This document shows positions 1 to 56,866 of a stretch of DNA of 64,000 nucleotides, piece by piece. The DNA comes from Atrina japonica (taxonomy: Eukaryota; Mollusca; Bivalvia; Pterioida; Pinnidae), in the NCBI GenBank assembly GCA_030159075.1, contig BROG01000077.1, forward strand, positions 1,015,001 through 1,079,000, read 5' to 3'. Within the stretch, counting starts at the first letter, position 1; each line of letters starts with the position of its first letter. The notes under the pieces are model-generated. The model ran no database searches and was not told where the DNA came from. It saw nothing but the letters and a program-made list of their open reading frames with translations. Both the position numbers and the translations under genes were made by a program.

Positions 1-958
1 GTTCATTAATTGACCGTTTTCATATATTCATATGTTTCATTCAAACTTAATATTGATGCACAACAGAGAGAATATGTAAATATCTTTGATGCTTCTGTAA
101 TTCGAATATTAAAGTCACATTAAGTTTCTGTAAGTTAGCACGTGTAGTGACAACAGATCTAATAAAATTGACAGACGTTGGAGGAATTCAGATAGGTCCT
201 CACACGGCACGAATGTAACGAAAATTTCACAACTTAGAAAGTTCAGATATCCCTTTTAGATTTTCTTTTCAAAATGAAGAAAGATTGCCATTGACGGCAC
301 AAAAGTATCAAAGTATTTACAAAATTGTTTATAGGGTATTCTGTTTACTGAATTTAAATGAATTCAAAAACTGAGCACGTTAAGTTCTAATAACCGTGCA
401 CAATTGAGTTAGTTTATAATTACGTAAATAATTTATAGAATCTGTCGTGATATTGGCTAATTATTGATTAATATCTATAGGGATTTTGTTGTTGGTGTAA
501 TATTTTTCAACCCATTCCGTGTCATTATAACAAAACTGAATTAATTCCCTGACTTCTATGACACTATAGCACATATTAGACTGAGAAAGTAATTTTCTTT
601 TAAGACATCGCCTACAAAATGCGGACGTCAGCGAGCAACCCGATCGTAAGCACTGCTATATCGTAATATTGTGTATCGTTCTTATAATTAACGTACAGCT
701 TAGTTTTAACAATCAATATATATTTACTACAGATGTTCAAACATACATTGAAATACGAAATATACCGAAAAATAAACGAATCTTAATATGCAGTCGTACA
801 CGTTTAACATGGACGCCAGAATCTTGTCTTGCTTTGTAACTACAGAATTGAGGGACATAATTATGACCAGCTGCTCATATCAGTAGCAACTATAAGGAGG
901 TCCAATCCCTTAAATCCCTTAATTTTTTAGAAGGTGAAGCATCGGTGGTGAGATTATT
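1..958. other. No gene recognised
   Basis: AT-rich sequence left of the minisatellite. No coding exon, RNA gene or repeat recognised on either strand. Confidence 0.5.
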
Positions 959-1797
959 TGTGTTACTACGTACCCTAATTGTCTAACTATGAAACACAAC
1001 GTTATTGTCGACACAAGATTGTATGTGTTACTACGTACTCTAATTGTCTAACTATGAAACACAACGTTATTGTCGACACAAGATTGTATGTGTTACTACG
1101 TACTCTAATTGTCTAACTATGAAACACAACGTTATTGTCGACACAAGATTGTATGTGTTACTACGTACTCTAATTGTCTAACTATGAAACACAACGTTAT
1201 TGTCGACACAAGACTGCATGTGTTACTACGTACTCTAATTGACTTACTATGAAACACAATGTTATTGTCGACACAAAATTGCATGTGTTACTACATACTC
1301 TAATTGTCTAACCATGAAACACAACGTTATTGTCGACACAAGATTGCATGTGTTACTACGTACTCTAATTGTCTAACCATGAAACACAACGTTATTGTCG
1401 ACACAAGATTGCATGTGTTACTACATACTCTAATTGTCTCACCATGAAACACAACGTTATTGTCGACACAAGATTGCATGTGTTACTACGTACTCTAATT
1501 GTCTAACCATGAAACACAACGTTATTGTCGACACAAGATTGTATGTGTTACTACGTACTCTCATTGTCTAACCATGAAATACAACGTTATTGTCGACACA
1601 AGATTGTATGTGTTACTACGTACTCTAATTGTCTAACCCTGAAACACAACGTTATTGTCGACACAAGATTACACGTGTTACTACGTACTCTCATTGTCTA
1701 ACTATGTAACACAACGTTATTGTCGACACAAGATTGTATGTGTTACTACGTACTCTCATTGTCTAACTATGTAACACAACGTTTTTGTCGACACAAG
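959..1797. repeat. 65-bp minisatellite, about 13 copies
   Basis: Unit TGTGTTACTACGTACTCTAA... of 65 bp. Copies start at 959, 1024, 1089 and every 65 bp to 1739; the last is partial. Each unit holds the palindrome TGTCGACA and most hold TACGTA and AACGTT. The last two units change GAAACACA to GTAACACA, making an 8-bp inverted match to TGTGTTAC. It lies about 1.8 kb upstream of the receptor start codon. Confidence 0.95.
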
Positions 1798-2362
1798 TAC
1801 ATTTCGCTGACACATCAGAAATAATTTCCATGAATCAAAATGGCTTCGTTGACAGATTTTGTAACTGACAGGATCCATGGAAACACGGTGAAATGGGAAC
1901 CGTCTAATAATAGTCAGTGCGATATCAAACCTCGTATAAAAAGTGGGAAAGAGACGTTTGCTAGATTATTTGAAGTAGAAAACATAGTATCAAAACATTT
2001 TCGGGTACATATTCCAATAATGATGTAAATATCATCATTCATCCAAGAAATAATACCAATCGTATCTTTATAAAACGTCTTTCCTTTTTATTGCCTGGAT
2101 GTCACTAGCCATATGCAGTTTCAGTTTCAAGTCATAATTGATCATAAGAGACAAATATAGAGAGCAATAAAACAATATCATTGTAGCTACATATTGTAAT
2201 CTGGGCATAAAAGTAAATTTAAACATGTCTATCAATATAAACTACAAGAATATTTTCCACTGGAAACTGTTGAAGGATAAAAAAGACGAGGATATAAAAC
2301 AAATTATTTTTTTCTTTGTCTTCCTGTTGCTTCTGCTGCTTCTGCTGCTCATGCTGTTGCTG

Positions 2363-2409
<47 letters not shown>

Positions 2410-3600
2410 GATGAAGAAAACAATGATAGATGATATTTGTTTTATTTATCTATATATTTTTTTCGTTTCCCCATGTTTGTTTTAGTTTGATTCAATATAT
2501 TTCGTTCAATATAAAATGATCTGTTGATTGTTTGATTTTAAACTGACGTAAACAATATGTAATTTGAAGTCTGAACTAATTATATAATGTAACATAATAC
2601 ATTACACAGTCAGTTTGAAGGAGTGGGTAACCTTCTTTATATTTGTAAAGAACTACAAAGTTCCGCTTTTAGTAATTAACGGTCACCACATTCAACCACC
2701 ATATTGCATGTTGGTATTCTTTCCGTCTATTTTACACGTCATTGGTTTGAGATTTACTTTGTACTATCCCAGCTCTATAATATCGAAGTATACTGTCGAC
2801 AACATTCTGTCGTGGGTTTGACTGCAACTAAAGCTCCTTCGTTTATAAACTCATGAAAGTATTAATCTTTAATTTATATGCATGAATTCTAAATTGGCAG
2901 TAAAATGCATTTATGTAGAATGTAATTCAGAGGACTTACAGACATCTACAAATACCTGAAATGTACAACAAACGAGAATTTTATCAATGTAAACCCGACG
3001 CAATCAAACAGTCAGTATCAACATAAAAGCGAGACGTCCACATCGATACATTTAATTCTACAAAGCCGTTGATCACATGGAATAAAACTGATTTTCGATA
3101 GAAGACTTAGACACAATGCAATGTAGCTTCGTGTGACTCGTGTAGTAAATTGTGAAAATTTGTATGACAAATAATCTATTTCATATTTAACTCTGGCAAA
3201 TGTAGATATGCAGGAAACATAAAGGTAGCGCGAGAATATTATTGTTTAGAAAACCTTTTGGCAATATTGTGTATCTGGGATTATTGGTACGTTTATAGAA
3301 GACGTGAAATATTCACTGCATGTACTTTCGAATGGTTCAAGAGTCCCTTCGTATTGTAACCATGAGGTAGTTAGCTTGTGCAGAAACTGTAATTGATGGA
3401 TAAAACAAACAACAAGAATAACAGCATCTCAGTGTTGATGAATGCCTCCGTCTTTAATCGGAAATTGAACTATGACAACCAAGCACTAATTATGTAGCTA
3501 ATTTGTTAAAGTCAGATTGTTTTGTTCAATGGCACGGAAGAATGCAAATGATCTGATCTAAAATGCTGAACGATATTTGCAAAGAAGACAAGTTACGAAG
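1798..3600. other. Upstream flank of the receptor gene
   Basis: Presumed 5' flank. It contains a (CTGCTT)-like and (GAT)n microsatellite at about 2325-2410. The short open frames at 1840-2028 and 2615-2821 show no recognisable domain. Promoter and transcription start not identified. Confidence 0.5.
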
Positions 3601-47761
<44,161 letters not shown>

Positions 47762-47957
47762 CAGAAACGGTGTAGTTTAATTTGTAGAGAATCAACAGAA
47801 CTCTTACCATTTTTACACAAAATTATACTGCGCATTATGTGTCGGTTACATAAAATAATTATGTTGCGTTAAACATTTGAAATGCTTAAAGCGGCAAAAT
47901 ATGTTGTATCAAGTATCGTGTATTAGATATAAGTTATAAATGGGGTATGATTGAGAC

Positions 47958-47963
47958 AATAAA
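47958..47963 (+). promoter_or_regulatory. Possible polyadenylation signal of the nAChR gene
   Basis: AATAAA about 200 bases after the stop codon, the first canonical hexamer I saw downstream. Its use is inferred; no transcript data are available. Confidence 0.4.
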
Positions 47964-48224
47964 ATTATGTCTATGATTAATTCTAGTGGAAATTATTTGC
48001 TGTCAAAAAAGAAAACGAGGCGAAGTTATAACAGCGTACTTACACAACCTAGAGTAGTGAGAGAAACTGCACAGTGTCGATATACACATGATCTGCAGAC
48101 TTGATTTTATCCCACGCTTGACCTGTCAGACCTCGCCAACACGTATACAAATCAAATGTTTAAAGAATATTTCCAGTTTTTATTTTTGCCATTTCTGCTT
48201 TTCTGGTACCACCAACCTTATATA

Positions 48225-48257
48225 ACACACACACACGCACACACATACACACACACA

Positions 48258-48328
<71 letters not shown>
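48225..48328. repeat. (CA)n microsatellite
   Basis: CA tract with a few GC, TA and TC interruptions at the left. Confidence 0.95.
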
Positions 48329-48331
<3 letters not shown>

Positions 48332-48489
48332 ATTTTAAAATGAGGCAAAATAAATGTTGAAGAAGATTCATGTATATGTCCGCCTACAAATCAGTATATA
48401 ATTTCCATAAAAATAAATATAAAAAGTGAAAAATCAATAGAATCGTTTAATAGTGGCTTCAGCTGCTTTTTTTCTATTTAACAACTCAG

Positions 48490-48984
48490 ATTAACATAAC
48501 ATAACAAAAATAGATATACACAGGCATATGTTTTTTAAATACCTATATATTTTGTGAAAATGCTTACGAAACTTAATTTGGCACTTTTTCACTTGCAATT
48601 GATTTATTCAACCTTACTGTTTGTATATGCATATAACACTTGGCCTGACCTTATTTTCACAAAATGTATAGAATTGAATCCGAATATGGGATTTCCCATG
48701 CCTGTATTTAGCTCTTTTATGTTATTATATATCTAGTACAAGTACAAGTAGCAAAAGTAGAAATAATGAAATAATATTTTTGGTAAACACAGCTAATCCC
48801 CATTTAATTCAACCTTACCATTTGTATATTCATAAGGCCACACTAGGCATGAGCTTATTTTCACTAAATATATAAAAATATAAGATAATTTATCCGTTTG
48901 TATAGCTCTTACATCAAGTACCGGTACTTAGAAGTAGAAAAAAAATATAATTGCTTTCGGTAAATACAGCTAATGCCTCTTTAA
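48490..48984 (-). mobile_element. MITE P, rearranged fold-back copies
   Basis: A forward piece (48490-48560, GATATACACAGGCATA type) faces a reversed piece (48580-48807) ending AACACAGCTAATCCCCATTTAA. A second reversed partial copy follows, ending CAGCTAATGCCTCTTTAA (48984). The 60-residue frame at 48554-48736 is inside this repeat. Confidence 0.7.
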
Positions 48985-49017
48985 CATTCAAAAATAACTA
49001 TAGTACATACATTTGTT

Positions 49018-49066
49018 ACGATCGTCTTGGGCATTATAACTTGGTATTATGTTTATAATATTTATA
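49018..49066. repeat. Dispersed repeat C, copy 4 (partial)
   Basis: ACGATCGTCTTGGGCATTAT, then ACTTGGTATTATGTTTATAA. Confidence 0.55.
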
Positions 49067-49839
49067 TCATGTAATTTATTCATACACATGAAACTGATTA
49101 CCATAAGGGTTTAGAGGATAGTTATGTTTTTCACTACATCACACAAGTTGATGATTTCGACACAGAAGTATGATCGATCGATATATGAATAATTAATTCG
49201 ATTTAATTCCATTTTAGAAGTGAATAAGTATACATTTGCTAAATAAATATTGATTGAATGTATTTTTACACCAAAGAGAAATGATAAATTGATATTTTAC
49301 AATGGTGAGGAAATATTAACCATATAGGAACTTGTATCAGAAGTTAGCATTAGTTTATTTACAGTTAATATAATGTTAATATTTACATACCGACTATAAC
49401 TTCTACAATGCAGGTATACAGAACGATTGTATAGACATTTCAATAACACAGGCTGGTCGTCAAGTGACCTAAGTGTTAACCGCTGTAATTGTGATGTAGG
49501 AATATATTAATATTTAGGAAACCATTTTTATCTGTCTTCTCTGAAATTTCAACATATGAACATAAGGAAACATAACTTTTTGTCATTGATTTATCATTTA
49601 GATCATTTAGGAAGGATAGAAATATGTTTGGAGGAGGTGTCTTTGCATCATCCCGCCTATTAATGACTAGTAGGACTAATTTAGAACTTGATGGAGATGA
49701 AATAACATGGGTTGAATAACAGATCTGCATGAAAAAATATAGTTTCTCTGTAAGTTACAGGCCACGCTGGCATACCAGCTCAACCAGTATATGGAACCGA
49801 CTAAAATACTGACTGGATACAACTTTATTAAGTATAACT

Positions 49840-50679
49840 AATATCATTATTACTGGTGACATTAATATCGATATGTTAAATCCACAACACACAAATTTAA
49901 CGACATTCTAACACTATGCAATTCAACAGATATAACAGTAAAACAAATATGAGAAACATATTCCTTCAAAGTGTGTTACACTCAAACCAAATGACAAACC
50001 GTGGATGAACCAAACTTATACATGATATATACATGATTATTGATAAAAATTCTTCCAACCCCAAAACATATAGGAAATTAATGAAAATAATGATTAAAGG
50101 TAAGACACTTACAGATATCCTACCTATTCTAAATCAAGATACTGGCGCTGTTAAATAGACAATGATAAAGATATTTCAAGTTATGACGACACAGGTAAAA
50201 TAGTACCCACATTTGGATCTAGTAACTAAGCGGTGATGTCTGATTTTGATATAATACAACAAGACAAATGTAGATGCCATTGGAAATTTGGATATTAGTA
50301 AATCCTCCGGATCGATAGTATTAGTCATAAAACCAGCAGTGACGAATTATTGCTCTTAAGTATTTTATTCAATAAATCTCTAAATAAGTGTATCTTTTCA
50401 AATACATGGGAAGTAGCTAATGTAATCCAAATTTAAAAAAAAAAACCGGGACAACAGCAGCCCTGAAAACTATAGGCGAATTTCTCTAATTAATTGTGTT
50501 GAGAACATATTCAAATGTATCATGTTCAAACATATATTTAATTATCTGCGAGATAACAGATTATAATCGGGTTTCCAACCAACTCATCAATTTGTTTACC
50601 AACTTATTGATATATACCATGATATTCCTCTAGCACTTGAACAAAGAAAATCGACTGCCCTAGTATTTTGTGACTTTTC

Positions 50680-50762
<83 letters not shown>

Positions 50763-51690
50763 CAAACTGTAGATATGGTCAGAAAGTTGACTTATGACCT
50801 TTAATCCATAAAAAACAGAAACCCTGTATATACATAGCATTTTACTTTGGTAATTTCCTATCAGTCGATGCTAAGTGGAACAATCACATTGACTCATTTT
50901 TAAATAATACGTCATTATATATTTCCACCTCTGAAATATCTTAAATAAGAAGTTAGTCACAGAAAAGCGTTATTTAGTTTATTTACTAACTCTTTTACAA
51001 TATGGATGTGAGCTTTGGAATAAATGTGGCATTACAAAATTCAGAAAATGTAGGAAGTATGCTGCTAGAAAGAGCGAGAATTATTACAGGTTTACCTGGT
51101 GAATCACTGGTTTATGTCTTTACGAAGTACATTTACCATGAGTTACGTTGGGAGGCACTATAACTAGAAGAGAAAGAAAATACCTCTGCCGTATGTACAA
51201 AGTAAAACATGATCAAACTCCCGAAAACCTTAGAAATGTATTATCCCCAACCATATCGGTACTCTCATATTACAATCTACGAATACCAACGACTACCAAT
51301 TACCAAACTTTTGTCTAAGTCAAAAATTATTTCTTTTATTCTCAGCTCTTGCATCCTACATCCTCCTGGAGCTCTAAAACACTTAGTAGTTTCACAAATA
51401 AAATATCAAGCAAAGTGTATCAAAAGGAAATTTAAAAAAATATATTAAAATTTTATAATCTTTGCGGTAGAAAATCAAATATCGATGACTGCAGCTAGCG
51501 TACTTCACTACGACCTTTTTGTGCACATATTGTCTCCAGCCCAGCATGCGATTGTGGACACTATTACGAAGAGGCAGGACACTTGTTCATCATTGTCCTT
51601 CAATTGCTGTACAAGGAAAAAGCCTCTGTTATGAACTAGGCCGGTACCGTGGAGTAACATCAATCGATTTACTTCTCTCTAAAGATAATT
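49840..51690 (+). mobile_element. Decayed LINE (non-LTR retrotransposon)
   Basis: Pieces in LINE order across many stops and frameshifts: TGDINID (endonuclease end, about 49853), a KPWM block, LFNKSL..SNTWEVANVI, PENYRRISLINCVENIFKC, SGFQPTHQFVYQL and ALVFCDFSK (RT). A (TA)n array (50683-50760) then replaces the expected FxYADD stretch, followed by MTFNP.KTE. After that come a GLPGESL-like segment, the 51209-51448 C-terminal frame and SPACDCGHYYEEAGHLF, a C-terminal Cys/His motif. Clearly dead. Confidence 0.75.
50683..50760. repeat. (TA)n microsatellite inside the LINE
   Basis: Pure TA/AT tract immediately after the CDFSK codons of the RT. Confidence 0.95.
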
Positions 51691-52559
51691 AATGTGATGA
51701 ACTCCACATATTGAAAATTTAACAAAGTGTATCAAAATTTATCACATCAACAAAGAGATTTTACTAAAAATTGAATATTAGCAATATAACCGTACATCAT
51801 TCTTAAAAGCAGTTTAAAATTAGTGTGCCCCTCCCGCACCTTTATTCCCCGTAACTTATTTTATTTCACTCCCCTACTAACTCTTCATAATGTATGAAGC
51901 TGAAGATTTAAAACCACGGGTCAATATTTTGTGAATTTATGTTATATTTATTGGAGAAGACAGTTAAAAAGTTATAAAAACGTTCAATCCCTTTGTTGAA
52001 TTTTTGAAGCAATAAAATATGTTTAAATTAACTAAACTTTGACGTATAAATTTTTGCGTCACATTTATATAAAAAATGAATAATTAAGTTGAATACGGTA
52101 CTCAAATTTGAGTACATACTCAATTTTTAAAAAAAAATATTTCTGTTTCTTCAAATTATCATTGATTTTTATGATTATTTACAATTGTATGCCGTCAGTA
52201 TACACATGTCCAGTTACAGAATAAATTTTGTGTGTTTTACTTTAAAATCATGAAAAGTTAGTTGAGTTGAGAACTGAGTAAATTTGGTGATATCGGGCCC
52301 TGGTCTGGTCCAATCGGAAAGGATAGTGTTGTGTTCGATTGTTGATAATTAAGTAGTATGTAATGAATAGACAAGATTATAACGGTATCCATAATACAAA
52401 GTGTCACTCGTGATGCATATCAATATTTTGCAATATTTCTAACTTTTGTTATATACCTTAAAAATAAATATTAATTTTTCTGTCGTACTGGTGAAATAAA
52501 CCTAGTAAGCGTGGCAAATATAGAATACTTTTTTCTGTGACCTCTATATCAATTGTAGT

Positions 52560-52640
52560 CAGTGGTTAGATCCTTGCTTTGGACAAGATTTGTGTAGGAA
52601 CTCCCAGTACCAGATCCCACCTCTAGATTATGTAGAAGTT
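52560..52640 (+). mobile_element. Family A tail remnant
   Basis: GTAGGAACTCCCAGTACCAG, ATCCCACCTCTAGATTATGT: weak match to the tail core. Confidence 0.4.
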
Positions 52641-53643
52641 TGTTTTTCTGTATGAAATGTCTAAACATGTATAATATTACATCTGGTGTTACGTCTGGAT
52701 TAGATAGTAGTCTGTTCTTGTCTGAATGAACTTTTTTTTATCGCATTTACTGCTCTCCATTTCTGAACACTTTGATATATCGATGCCATACTATATCTCT
52801 ACACAGTAATCATGTTGTGGTGTTACGTATTACGTATGGCGACATATTGTGGGATCGCTAATGAACAAAGTCATGAGTTTTTGACCTGGTAAAACATAAA
52901 ATCTTGTTAATTAACGGTGCGTATTGTAGAAGCCTAGAGAAATGGCGTTCTCAAAATTGGTATTATAACTTTTGCTTAATAATAAGGAAGCTGGCAACAG
53001 GACACTAATGTCATTTCTTTTCTTTATTACCAAGATGGTTGCAATAATCACTTACAACCCATATTTATTGCAAACATCAATGGTCACGCTAATAAACATT
53101 GTTAACTGTAGCAATGTCCTGTATATAGCAAATTTACAAAACTGATTCTCCTCAGTTAACCCTTTCAACCCACAGAACATAATAGACTGGTCTTAAACAA
53201 TAGAAAGAACATACCATTTAGATATTCAACGATGAAAGGGTTGAAATGATTCTGTATTTGCAAATATTCATAAAACATATGACCACGGTGTTGTTTTTAG
53301 CGTTTTTGGATAAGTTCCATCTTCTTACTGATTTACGTCACACATACATTGCTATATTTGCAAGTCGATATATCATATTTAGCTCTGTTTTTCATCAGGA
53401 AGTCGCAAGAGGCTATAAAGTGAAATATACATCTCAATGTGTTGCTTAGTATGACAAGCTACAAATAGAACTACAGCTATATTTAGAGAAATACTCATGG
53501 AAATTCATCAAATAAATTCAGTAAATCCACGTGAAGAAGAAGCCCATATTTATTCATGTTTGTCTATACGTATTAACAAGTAGTAACATTTAACGTTTAC
53601 TAAAAGATTGTACATTATATATGTTTTTTTCTTTCAGCAAACA

Positions 53644-54128
53644 TTAAAGGGGCATTAGCTATGTTTACCAAAAACCATTTATTCAATTTCTCTACTTTTT
53701 ACTATTTGTACTTAATATACAATAACAATAATATAAAAAATCTCAGATACCAAAGTATAAATCAATAGAATGTCCAGGACATAGATACAAATCCAGTAAA
53801 AATGGACAAACACGGACCTCTGGAAACCATGAGGTGGGATCAGGTGGCATGGAAGAGATACACACAGGCATAAAAATCAAACATTCCTATATATTTTGTG
53901 AAAATATGGTCAGTATGGTTATCATAAAGAAATAGTAAGGTTTACGTTAATCAATTGCAATTGAAAAAGTACCAACCTGAGTTTCTAAAACGATATTTAC
54001 AAATCATATAGGGGTTAAAGAATTTTAATGTCCATGTATATCTCTTTTTCTTTGTTATTGTATATCAATCTAAGTAGAAAAAAGGAGGAACAAAAGTTTG
54101 GGAAATAACACAGTTAATGCCTCTTTAA
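53644..54128. mobile_element. TTAA-flanked MITE P, copy 2, with nested insert
   Basis: Bounded by TTAA (53644-53647, 54125-54128); ends AAGGGGCATTAGCTATGTTT and, reversed, AAGAGGCATTAACTGTG. 485 bp, about 120 bp longer than copy 1 because of the nested family A tail at about 53730-53853; without it the length matches copy 1. Confidence 0.8.
53730..53853 (-). mobile_element. Solo family A tail nested in MITE P
   Basis: Reverse-oriented: ATAAAAAATCTCAGATACC, ATGTCCAGGACATAGATAC, AATGGACAAACACGGACCTC, GATCAGGTGGCATGGA, then back into MITE sequence (AGAGATACACACAGG). The uninterrupted MITE at 29632 gives the empty site. Confidence 0.8.
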
Positions 54129-54611
54129 TTCAAGTCTTTGATATTTCCCTGTATAAAACATAAACATCAGAACTAAAAGACGCGAGTAATATAAATCAAA
54201 CGCAAAAACATCAAAGGCAACGGAAAACGATCAAACTGACAAAAAATTAAATCGAACTTGAACATCAGTTTGTAAAACCCTCACAGATAGTAATAAACTA
54301 ATGTACTAGTAAATAACATGGTGACATACGTCATACCGTTGTCCGACATATCGGTTTTCGCAGGAATATAATAAGTTGTAAATATAATCGTTAACTTCCC
54401 AATCATGTCTTCCCTTGCGTTCTAATAGTTTGTTATGTGATCTATTGATCTAATTGTTTTCTAAAGACATTTTGGAATTGAATTATAAAGGTTCCTTGTG
54501 TACTGATAATCTATTTAATGTCAAACGCTAGTCAAAACGGTGAAACTAAACAGTGGGAAATGAATATATTTTGAAAATATAACGTCTAACCTGATTTTTC
54601 ATCGACAATCT

Positions 54612-54860
54612 AATATATTTTATCATATACAGTCAAATATATTTTATCATTGACAGTCAAATATGTTATATCATTGACAGTCAAATATATTATATCATTG
54701 ACAGTCAAATATATTTTATCATGGACAGTGAAATATATTTTATCATAGACAGTCATATATATTTTGTCATGGACAGTCATATATATTTTGTCATAGACAG
54801 TCATATATATTTTGTCATATATTTTGTCATGGACAGTCATATATGTTTTATTATGAACAG
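54612..54860. repeat. 24-bp minisatellite
   Basis: Unit GACAGTCAAATATATTTTAT plus CATT, about ten copies with variants. The unit is a multiple of three, so both strands stay open; the resulting frames are artefacts. Confidence 0.9.
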
Positions 54861-54863
54861 TAT

Positions 54864-55018
54864 ACAATTATTGAATGGGTCTAAGGGCAACAGCAATTTT
54901 GTTGAAACCCGAGGTCTTGACTATCGCCTGATGCGAAGCGGAGGGCAATTGTCAGGCGCGAGGGTGCCAACAAAATCGTTGTTGCCCTCAGACCCAGTTT
55001 ATAATTGTTTTATTATAT
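54864..55018. mobile_element. Hairpin MITE (155 bp)
   Basis: Inverted arms of about 40 bp: ACAATTATTGAATGGGTCT, AAGGGCAACAGCAATTTTG at left, matched by the reverse complement at right (GTTGTTGCCCTCAGACCC). An inner stem CGCCTGA/TCAGGCG flanks AAGCGGAGGGCAATTG. No coding content. Abuts the 24-bp minisatellite. Confidence 0.75.
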
Positions 55019-55196
55019 GAAACATGTATAAATATGTTTTTTTATTGTTCAGCGTAACTTTCCTTAATTCATTCAAACAATTGTCGGTGTACACTAATAA
55101 ATAATCTAGAGATTAGCACTATTTGCTAAATAATCTCGAAGGATTTTTGTCAGGATCTAGAATTTTTGTCAGCTGTTCCTCATCGATACTAGCGAA

Positions 55197-56240
55197 TATA
55201 AAAAATCTCAGATAAAAAAAAGTATAAATCAATAGAATGTCCAGGACATAGATACAAATCCGGAAAAATGGACAAACACGGACCTCTGGAAACCAAGAGG
55301 TGGGATCAGGTGCCATGGAGGAGTAAGCATCCCCTGTCGACCGGTAACACCCGCCGTGAGTCCACAGTCAAGTTCAATGAAACACGTGAGGAGTGTATCC
55401 TCTTCACAATGGGTACAGACGTCTCAACAACCGCCAACGAAAAGGCAACTCAACATTTCACTTTGTCAAACAGGTTAGTCGCAAACAAGACTATTATACC
55501 GACCGTAAAATTTGCGGAACGTTGACATTAAACGCGGTTTTCGATATCCCTGTGTCAATAATTTGTCAGTGAGTAGTTTACCTCTGTATATGAAATCTTC
55601 ATATGTTGTACACGCCCTGGCATATCGGATCATTTGTGAACTATAAACTCCATATGCAGGTGACTGAAGGATATTACTACTTAAATGTGGAAAATTTACG
55701 ATGGGAAAGCCTAAATCGTCGCGTTTGTCGTATAGCTTAGTTGCTGTCTGTGTTTATATTAAGTAAAATGTCTAAGTATGAAGCGTGTATGCTTGATCCT
55801 GTTGTATCTTTAATTTCTAGTTCGCTGGGATATATCGCATTGACATATGTATGAAAATTGTCATTATTAATTGACAATACGTCGTCGATATATCTAAATG
55901 TCAAATTAAAGGACACCGCTAACTTTTTCTTCTTTTGATTCAGCAGTTTCTGAATGAAGTCTGCTTCGTATGAATAAAGGAACAGGCCGGCCAATAAAAG
56001 AGCACAATTGGTTCCCATAGGAATACCGACAGTTTGTTGAAGGACCACGTCTCCGAACATTACAAATATATTGTCTATTAGAAATTCCAGCATGTTTTTT
56101 TTATATCAACTTCAGTGTATTTATGTGTAGAATCAGAGTGATGTTTGACGAAATAAGTATCCTGATAGCCAATTACTAGATATTTAAATTTTCGGGTACC
56201 ACCTTTAGTGAGAAAACAGTTGTCTATGATGCTGAAAAGT
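55197..56240 (-). mobile_element. RT family A copy 5, longest copy
   Basis: From the right: GGTACCCGAAAATTTAAATA segment and HHSDSTHKYTEVDIKK, a frameshift, then MLEFLIDNIFVMFGDVVL, TVGIPMGTNCALLL, SYEADFIQKLLNQKKKK, FRYIDDVLSINNDN with intact YIDD, YPSELEIKDTT and SYLDILLN. The 118-residue frame (56093-55737) then stops. The rest (RYARAC, TFRKFYGR) follows out of frame. The tail 55197-55440 ends AGATTTTTTATA at 55197. Confidence 0.9.
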
Positions 56241-56744
56241 CAATCTTTTCATTTTTATGTGGAATAGTAGTGTGGAATAGTAGAGAAGTCATAAGTTTTG
56301 TAAGTAATTGTAATTGTAATTTAGTAATTGTGTGCCTTCAAATTTTCTAAAAGCTGTACAGTAAACTAAAACATTCGCTTTCAAATTTTGATTAATATTT
56401 TGTATCTATGAATTTTATAATTGGCAGAAAGACAAGGTCTATTATCTTTCTGAAACAAGTATGGGTTATCAAGATATGTTCAATAACATACTGCCTCGAC
56501 AAGTCTTGCTAGTGCTGTGTTTCTTGACCCTCGTCCAAATAAACATGTGTTTTAACATACTAACCATTTATAATATAATTAAATCTACTACTTCAATGTT
56601 TGAAGGATTCACCCTCCTTCATCAAGGCCTACATATCAATAGTGATTCCATAATGAATGTATTACATATTTGCAATTTAAGGTGATAATTACATTATCAA
56701 TTTTGTGAATTTCTTGTTTGAATTTTTCCATTTACTAAATTCAG

Positions 56745-56866
<122 letters not shown>

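Noticed and set aside
959..1797. CRISPR-like array
   Set aside because: Direct tandem copies without spacers in an animal genome.
1840..2028. 62-residue frame beside the minisatellite
   Set aside because: No domain or signal peptide, and nothing to support expression.
54610..54867. Repeat protein encoded by the 24-bp array
   Set aside because: The frame is open on both strands only because the unit is a multiple of three and AT-rich.
54925..54945. Hammerhead ribozyme (CTGATG in the hairpin MITE)
   Set aside because: The CTGATGA core and GAAA box are not both present in the right arrangement; no convincing hammerhead found elsewhere in the window either.
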